From the NCBI GenBank assembly GCA_020057645.1, contig JAGVFL010000080.1, forward strand, positions 1 to 5,092: DNA of 5,092 nucleotides, in the 5' to 3' direction. Position numbers and translations under genes: made by a program. Below the pieces are notes generated by a model. It ran no database searches, was not told where the DNA came from, and saw nothing but the letters and a program-made list of their open reading frames with translations. The DNA comes from Candidatus Omnitrophota bacterium (GTDB lineage: Bacteria; Omnitrophota; Gorgyraeia; Gorgyraeales; Gorgyraeaceae). Positions 1 through 2,266 of this stretch are shown here, one piece after another. How positions within the stretch are numbered: position 1 is the stretch's first letter; every line of letters begins with the position of its first letter.

Positions 1-212
1 ATCATATTGATGTTTTTGTGTATGAACCTATAGGATTTGAAAATGCCTATAAAGAAAAAGAGATTATGAAAGCAGGGCCTATAAAAATACCTGTTATATC
101 TATAAGGTGCCTCAAGAAGATGAAAATGATAGCAGGCAGGCCTCAGGATCTTGCGGATATAGAAGCATTGAAAGAAGTTGAAATGCTGAGGCAGAAGAAT
201 GAGAAAAAATAA
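1..212 (+). CDS. Nucleotidyltransferase-like protein, C-terminal part (5' truncated by window)
   Basis: The frame is open from the window edge (first full codon at 3) to TAA at 210-212, so the true start lies upstream; the GTG at 18 is only an internal valine. The visible 70 residues begin with an IDVFVYEP segment and end with a basic tail. The central pattern, IPVISI..LKKMK followed by AGRPQDLADIEAL, matches the C-terminal part of small stand-alone nucleotidyltransferase-fold proteins (MNT/AbiEii-like), in which an 'AGRPKDLADIEAL'-type stretch follows a strand ending in Ile-Pro-Val. The catalytic GS.....D.D region would be outside the window, so activity cannot be judged. Such proteins are often encoded beside a small partner, and here the 3' end overlaps the next gene by 14 nt, which suggests co-translation. 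A toxin-antitoxin or regulatory role is possible but is inference only. Confidence 0.7.
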   Translation, partial: HIDVFVYEPIGFENAYKEKEIMKAGPIKIPVISIRCLKKMKMIAGRPQDLADIEALKEVEMLRQKNEKK

Positions 213-384
213 GGTTAAAAAAGGTTTTGCTTTTAAGCCTGATGTAGAATATATAAAGCAGACCATGGACATGCCTGTCCGTTCGAAATTAGAATGGCTG
301 GAAGAGATGAATTCTTTTGTATATAAGGCATTGTCAAAAAGAAAAATAAAGGCCTGGGAGAGAATTAAAAAGGGAGATGTGTAA
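199..384 (+). CDS. Small conserved protein of unknown function, partner of the nucleotidyltransferase-like gene
   Basis: This 61-residue basic protein has no recognised domain. It starts with an ATG inside the end of the upstream gene (14-nt overlap), with a GAGG ribosome-binding motif at 188-191, 7 nt before the ATG. The most distinctive part is residues 26-58: [20 protein letters not shown], then a Lys/Arg-rich stretch with a Trp. A 'KLEWLEEANEF' pattern is familiar from small proteins found next to nucleotidyltransferase-like genes, so I read it as the partner of the preceding gene. There is no membrane segment or signal peptide. Its TAA overlaps the gpmA ATG by one base (TAATG at 382-386), so the three genes look translationally coupled. 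An antitoxin-like or substrate-binding role is speculation. Confidence 0.65.
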   Translation: MRKNKVKKGFAFKPDVEYIKQTMDMPVRSKLEWLEEMNSFVYKALSKRKIKAWERIKKGDV

Positions 385-1139
385 TGGGAAATATTAAATT
401 AGTGCTTTTGCGGCATGGAGAAAGTACATGGAATAAAGAGAATAAATTTACCGGCTGGACTGATGTTGACCTGTCTGAGAAAGGCATGAGTGAGGCGAAA
501 GAAGCCGGTAAGGTTTTAAAAAAAGAAGAATATGTGTTTGACGCGGCGTATACGTCTGTTCTTAAAAGAGCCATAAGGACATTATGGGTTGTTCTAGATG
601 AGATGGATCTCATGTGGATACCTATATATAATTCATGGCGCTTGAACGAGAGACATTACGGCGCTCTGCAGGGCCTTAATAAATCAGAAATGGCTAAAGA
701 ATTCGGGGAAGAACAGGTGCTTATCTGGAGAAGGAGTTACGATATTCCTCCGAAACCTCTTGATAAAAAAGACAAGCGGTATCCTGGGAATGACCCGAGA
801 TATAAAGGGCTGGCTGAAAAAGACATCCCCCTTACAGAGAGTTTAAAAGAAACAGTCGCAAGGGTTGTGCCGTATTGGAAAGAAACAATCGCGCCCGTAT
901 TGAAGTCCGGTAAAAAGGTTATCATAGCCGCGCACGGAAACAGTTTGAGGGCGCTTGTAAAGTATTTGGACAATATTTCGGAAGAAGAGATATTGAAGTT
1001 AAACATCCCGACAGGCATCCCGCTCGTTTACGAACTCACCAAAGATCTTACCCCGATAAAACATTATTACCTCGGGGATCAGGAAAAGATCAATTCAGCC
1101 ATAGCGTCAGTCGCCGGCCAGGGCAAAGCCAAAAAATAG
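384..1139 (+). CDS. gpmA: 2,3-bisphosphoglycerate-dependent phosphoglycerate mutase
   Basis: This cytoplasmic glycolysis/gluconeogenesis enzyme interconverts 3-phosphoglycerate and 2-phosphoglycerate through a phosphohistidine primed by 2,3-bisphosphoglycerate. The 251-residue length is that of the family (about 250). Signature residues are all present and fall at the numbering used for the E. coli enzyme: LLRHGES at 8-14 with the phosphoryl-accepting His11, Arg62, the acid/base Glu89 within [16 protein letters not shown], Arg116-Arg117, and His184 in [16 protein letters not shown]. The C-terminal tail, YYLGDQEKI followed by a GQGKAKK end, also fits and normally closes over the active site. 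The start is supported by GGGAG at 372-376, 7 nt upstream, and by the LLRHGE strand beginning at residue 8. The gene overlaps the preceding small gene by one base and no promoter of its own is evident, so expression probably depends on the upstream operon. No clear U-tract terminator follows directly. Confidence 0.97.
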   Translation: MGNIKLVLLRHGESTWNKENKFTGWTDVDLSEKGMSEAKEAGKVLKKEEYVFDAAYTSVLKRAIRTLWVVLDEMDLMWIPIYNSWRLNERHYGALQGLNKSEMAKEFGEEQVLIWRRSYDIPPKPLDKKDKRYPGNDPRYKGLAEKDIPLTESLKETVARVVPYWKETIAPVLKSGKKVIIAAHGNSLRALVKYLDNISEEEILKLNIPTGIPLVYELTKDLTPIKHYYLGDQEKINSAIASVAGQGKAKK

Positions 1140-1157
1140 ACAAAATCATCCTTACCC

Positions 1158-1186
1158 TTGACGATTATGTAAACATAGGATATACT
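1158..1186 (+). promoter_or_regulatory. Sigma70-type promoter upstream of the channel gene leader
   Basis: TTGACG at 1158-1163 and TATACT at 1181-1186 are separated by exactly 17 nt, close to the housekeeping consensus. Transcription would start near 1192-1194, giving a leader of about 175 nt before the ATG at 1370. The spacer contains the small palindrome TATGT-AA-ACATA (1166-1177), a possible operator, though it is short and AT-rich and could be chance. Predicted by eye only. Confidence 0.6.
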
Positions 1187-1202
1187 TTACCGTTTAGAAA
1201 TA

Positions 1203-1241
1203 AGTTCTTTCGCAAGATAGATGAAAATCAGCGAAAGAACT
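1203..1241 (+). repeat. Inverted repeat P1 (11-bp perfect arms)
   Basis: AGTTCTTTCGC at 1203-1213 and its exact reverse complement at 1231-1241 flank a 17-nt loop. It lies about 10 nt after the expected transcription start. It is not followed by a T tract, so it is not a convincing terminator for gpmA; it could stabilise the leader or form part of a regulated fold. Confidence 0.6.
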
Positions 1242-1249
1242 AAAGGGGT

Positions 1250-1276
1250 GTGGGGAAAAATTTTCCCCACGCTTTT
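1250..1276 (+). terminator. Possible weak intrinsic terminator/attenuator hairpin P2
   Basis: GTGGGGAAAA (1250-1259) and TTTTCCCCAC (1261-1270) are perfect complements around a single A, giving a strong stem once a few central A/T pairs open into a loop. GCTTTT follows at 1271-1276. The T run is only four long, so termination would be partial at best. Its place between promoter and gene allows an attenuator role, or it may end transcripts reading through from gpmA. Confidence 0.35.
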
Positions 1277-1353
1277 GGGGTAACAGTTCCGACGAAGTCG
1301 GGACGCCATAGGGGCAGAGCCCCTTTGGAGAGCGAAGCCGAAGGCGAAGCGAG

Positions 1354-1364
1354 AAAGGGGGGTG
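1354..1364 (+). promoter_or_regulatory. Ribosome binding site deciding the channel gene start, with a complementary masking sequence
   Basis: AAAGGGGGGTG at 1354-1364 matches the GGAGGTG core with one mismatch and lies 5 nt before the ATG at 1370, fixing that start over the in-frame GTG at 1250. AAAGGGG (1354-1360) is an exact complement of CCCCTTT at 1320-1326, which in the alternative fold is the 3' side of hairpin P4. Confidence 0.65.
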
Positions 1365-1369
1365 TATAT

Positions 1370-2044
1370 ATGGACTGGAGCGTAATAGTAATTGAACCGG
1401 TTAAGGCTATGCTGGTAAGAGCAGCTACATTTTTACCTACTTTAATAGGTATATTGGCAATACTTATAGTAGGGTGGATTGTAGCGGCGGCATTAAAGAA
1501 TGTGGCCGTGAAGTTATTGAAGGCAATACAGTTTGATGTTGCAAGCGAAAAATCAGGGCTTTCCGACGTTTTAAGAAAGGGCGGCATAAAGAACACTCTT
1601 TCAGAATTAATGGGCGGGCTCATCTATTGGGTAGTGATGCTTCTTGTGTTTATGGCTGCTTTGAATGCGCTTGGCATGACAGTCGTGGCGTCTCTATTGG
1701 ATAAGGTCATACTATATATACCGAACGTTATCGCAGCTATTTTTATAATTTCTCTCGGTATATTTTTCGCGAGCATCATAGGTTCGATAGTCATGACCGC
1801 TTCTATGAATGCAGGCATAAAGCAGGCAAAATTGCTTAGCCAGGTTACGCAGACCGTGATAGTGATATTCGCGGCTATCATGACCATGGAACAATTGAAC
1901 ATAGCTACCGCGATATTGAATACAACTATTACGGTTTTACTTGGGGCCATAGGCCTGGCGGTTGCAATTGCAGTCGGCCTTGGCTCAAAGGATATAGCCG
2001 GAAAGTTGATGCAGGAATTATTGGATAATCTGAAAAGAAAGTAA
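1370..2044 (+). CDS. Small mechanosensitive-channel-family / conserved TM-helix membrane protein
   Basis: A 224-residue inner-membrane protein, almost entirely hydrophobic helices. Membrane segments are roughly at residues 20-42, 82-103, 113-137, 158-178 and 183-205. The last is glycine/alanine-rich (AIGLAVAIAVGLGSKDIAG), resembling the pore-lining helix and following 'GLGS.D' turn of MscS-related proteins. The arrangement matches conserved-TM-helix (PF05552-like) proteins annotated as mechanosensitive ion channel family or CmpX-like, which keep the membrane part but lack the large cytoplasmic beta and alpha/beta domains of MscS. A charged soluble loop lies at about 50-80, and the C-terminus is a short amphipathic basic helix. 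The likely role is an osmotic-stress channel or a membrane scaffold. The ATG at 1370 has a good ribosome binding site; the frame is open further upstream, but that extension is hydrophilic, unlike the family, and lies in the hairpin leader. The gene sits alone between a promoter and a strong terminator. Confidence 0.8.
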   Translation: MDWSVIVIEPVKAMLVRAATFLPTLIGILAILIVGWIVAAALKNVAVKLLKAIQFDVASEKSGLSDVLRKGGIKNTLSELMGGLIYWVVMLLVFMAALNALGMTVVASLLDKVILYIPNVIAAIFIISLGIFFASIIGSIVMTASMNAGIKQAKLLSQVTQTVIVIFAAIMTMEQLNIATAILNTTITVLLGAIGLAVAIAVGLGSKDIAGKLMQELLDNLKRK

Positions 2045-2057
2045 TATTGGAGTTATG

Positions 2058-2084
2058 TAGGGGAGGGTTTCAAACCCTCCCCTA
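2058..2084. repeat. Perfect 13-bp palindromic hairpin downstream of the channel gene
   Basis: TAGGGGAGGGTTT (2058-2070), a single C, then the exact reverse complement (2072-2084). It begins 13 nt after the stop codon. It has no T tract on the + strand and lies just before the true terminator. It may protect the 3' end of the transcript, or be a copy of a dispersed REP-like intergenic repeat; similar GGGG.GGGTTT-type palindromes are common between genes in some uncultured bacteria (from memory, unverified). Confidence 0.7.
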
Positions 2085-2097
2085 TCATCGCGTAATT

Positions 2098-2141
2098 AAA
2101 CCCCGTACGCTGCGTTTTAGTAGCGTGCGGGGTTTTTATTT
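2098..2141 (+). terminator. Rho-independent terminator
   Basis: The arms AAACCCCGTACGCT (2098-2111) and AGCGTGCGGGGTTT (2122-2135) pair along their whole length with a single U-G wobble. They enclose a 10-nt loop and are followed by a T-rich run to 2141. This ends the channel gene transcript and insulates the pseudopilin gene from upstream reading. On the opposite strand the stem is followed by AATTACG, so it looks one-directional. Confidence 0.92.
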
Positions 2142-2168
2142 GCAAATATAAAGCTCGCTCTGTATAAT
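2140..2168 (+). promoter_or_regulatory. Near-consensus sigma70-type promoter giving a leaderless or near-leaderless mRNA
   Basis: TTGCAA at 2140-2145 and a perfect TATAAT at 2163-2168 are spaced by 17 nt. Transcription would start around A2175-A2177, so the ATG at 2177 would be at or 2 nt from the 5' end. The -35 box reuses the last two T's of the terminator run. A GAGGGG motif at 2169-2174 lies only 2 nt from the ATG, closer than a normal ribosome binding site, and would be mostly or wholly untranscribed from this promoter. Confidence 0.65.
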
Positions 2169-2176
2169 GAGGGGAT

Positions 2177-2266
2177 ATGAGAGAAGATAAGGGTATCGCA
2201 TTGGTTCTTGTTATTAGCGTGCTGGCTGTTACAGGCATAATGGCATTGTCTTTTGCATTCACGATG
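2177..2266 (+). other. Prepilin leader and N-terminal membrane helix of the pseudopilin
   Basis: The leader MREDKG is followed by a hydrophobic run from Ile7 to Met30, containing small and beta-branched residues as in pilin helices. The Lys5-Gly6 / Ile7-Ala8 junction is the expected prepilin peptidase site. Leu occupies mature position 5 instead of Glu, in keeping with GspK-type proteins. No other start codon fits this leader. Confidence 0.75.

Larger units (their letters stand above)
1193..1369 (+). promoter_or_regulatory. Structured 5' leader of the channel gene (candidate cis-regulatory RNA or palindromic intergenic repeat)
   Basis: This gene-free stretch is dense in inverted repeats, in order. 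P1: 1203-1213 with 1231-1241, 11 perfect pairs, 17-nt loop. P2: 1250-1259 with 1261-1270, 10 perfect complementary bases around one A, then GCTTTT. P3: 1286-1293 with 1297-1304, 8 pairs including one G-U, GAA loop. P4: 1306-1315 with 1319-1328, 9 pairs and one T-T mismatch, AGA loop. P5: the short GCC-GAA-GGC at 1337-1345. A further pairing of 1320-1326 with 1354-1360 would mask the ribosome binding site. I do not recognise a known riboswitch class. The alternative is that 1245-1360 is a dispersed palindromic repeat element of this genome that happens to lie before the gene. Confidence 0.5.

Noticed and set aside
737..1018. 93-codon minus-strand frame inside gpmA
   Set aside because: Antisense shadow of a fully conserved gpmA.
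1245..1362. Several G runs suggesting a G-quadruplex
   Set aside because: The runs (1245, 1252, 1277, 1311, 1357) are too far apart for a compact quadruplex, and most are paired with C runs in hairpins.
1250..1369. In-frame 40-codon N-terminal extension of the channel gene starting at GTG 1250
   Set aside because: It is hydrophilic, lies across the hairpin leader, and lacks a proper ribosome binding site, whereas the ATG at 1370 has a strong one.
2167..2190. Seven-codon mini-frame starting at ATG 2167 and overlapping the pseudopilin start
   Set aside because: Its ATG lies in the -10 box, so it would not be transcribed from the likely promoter, and it has no ribosome binding site.
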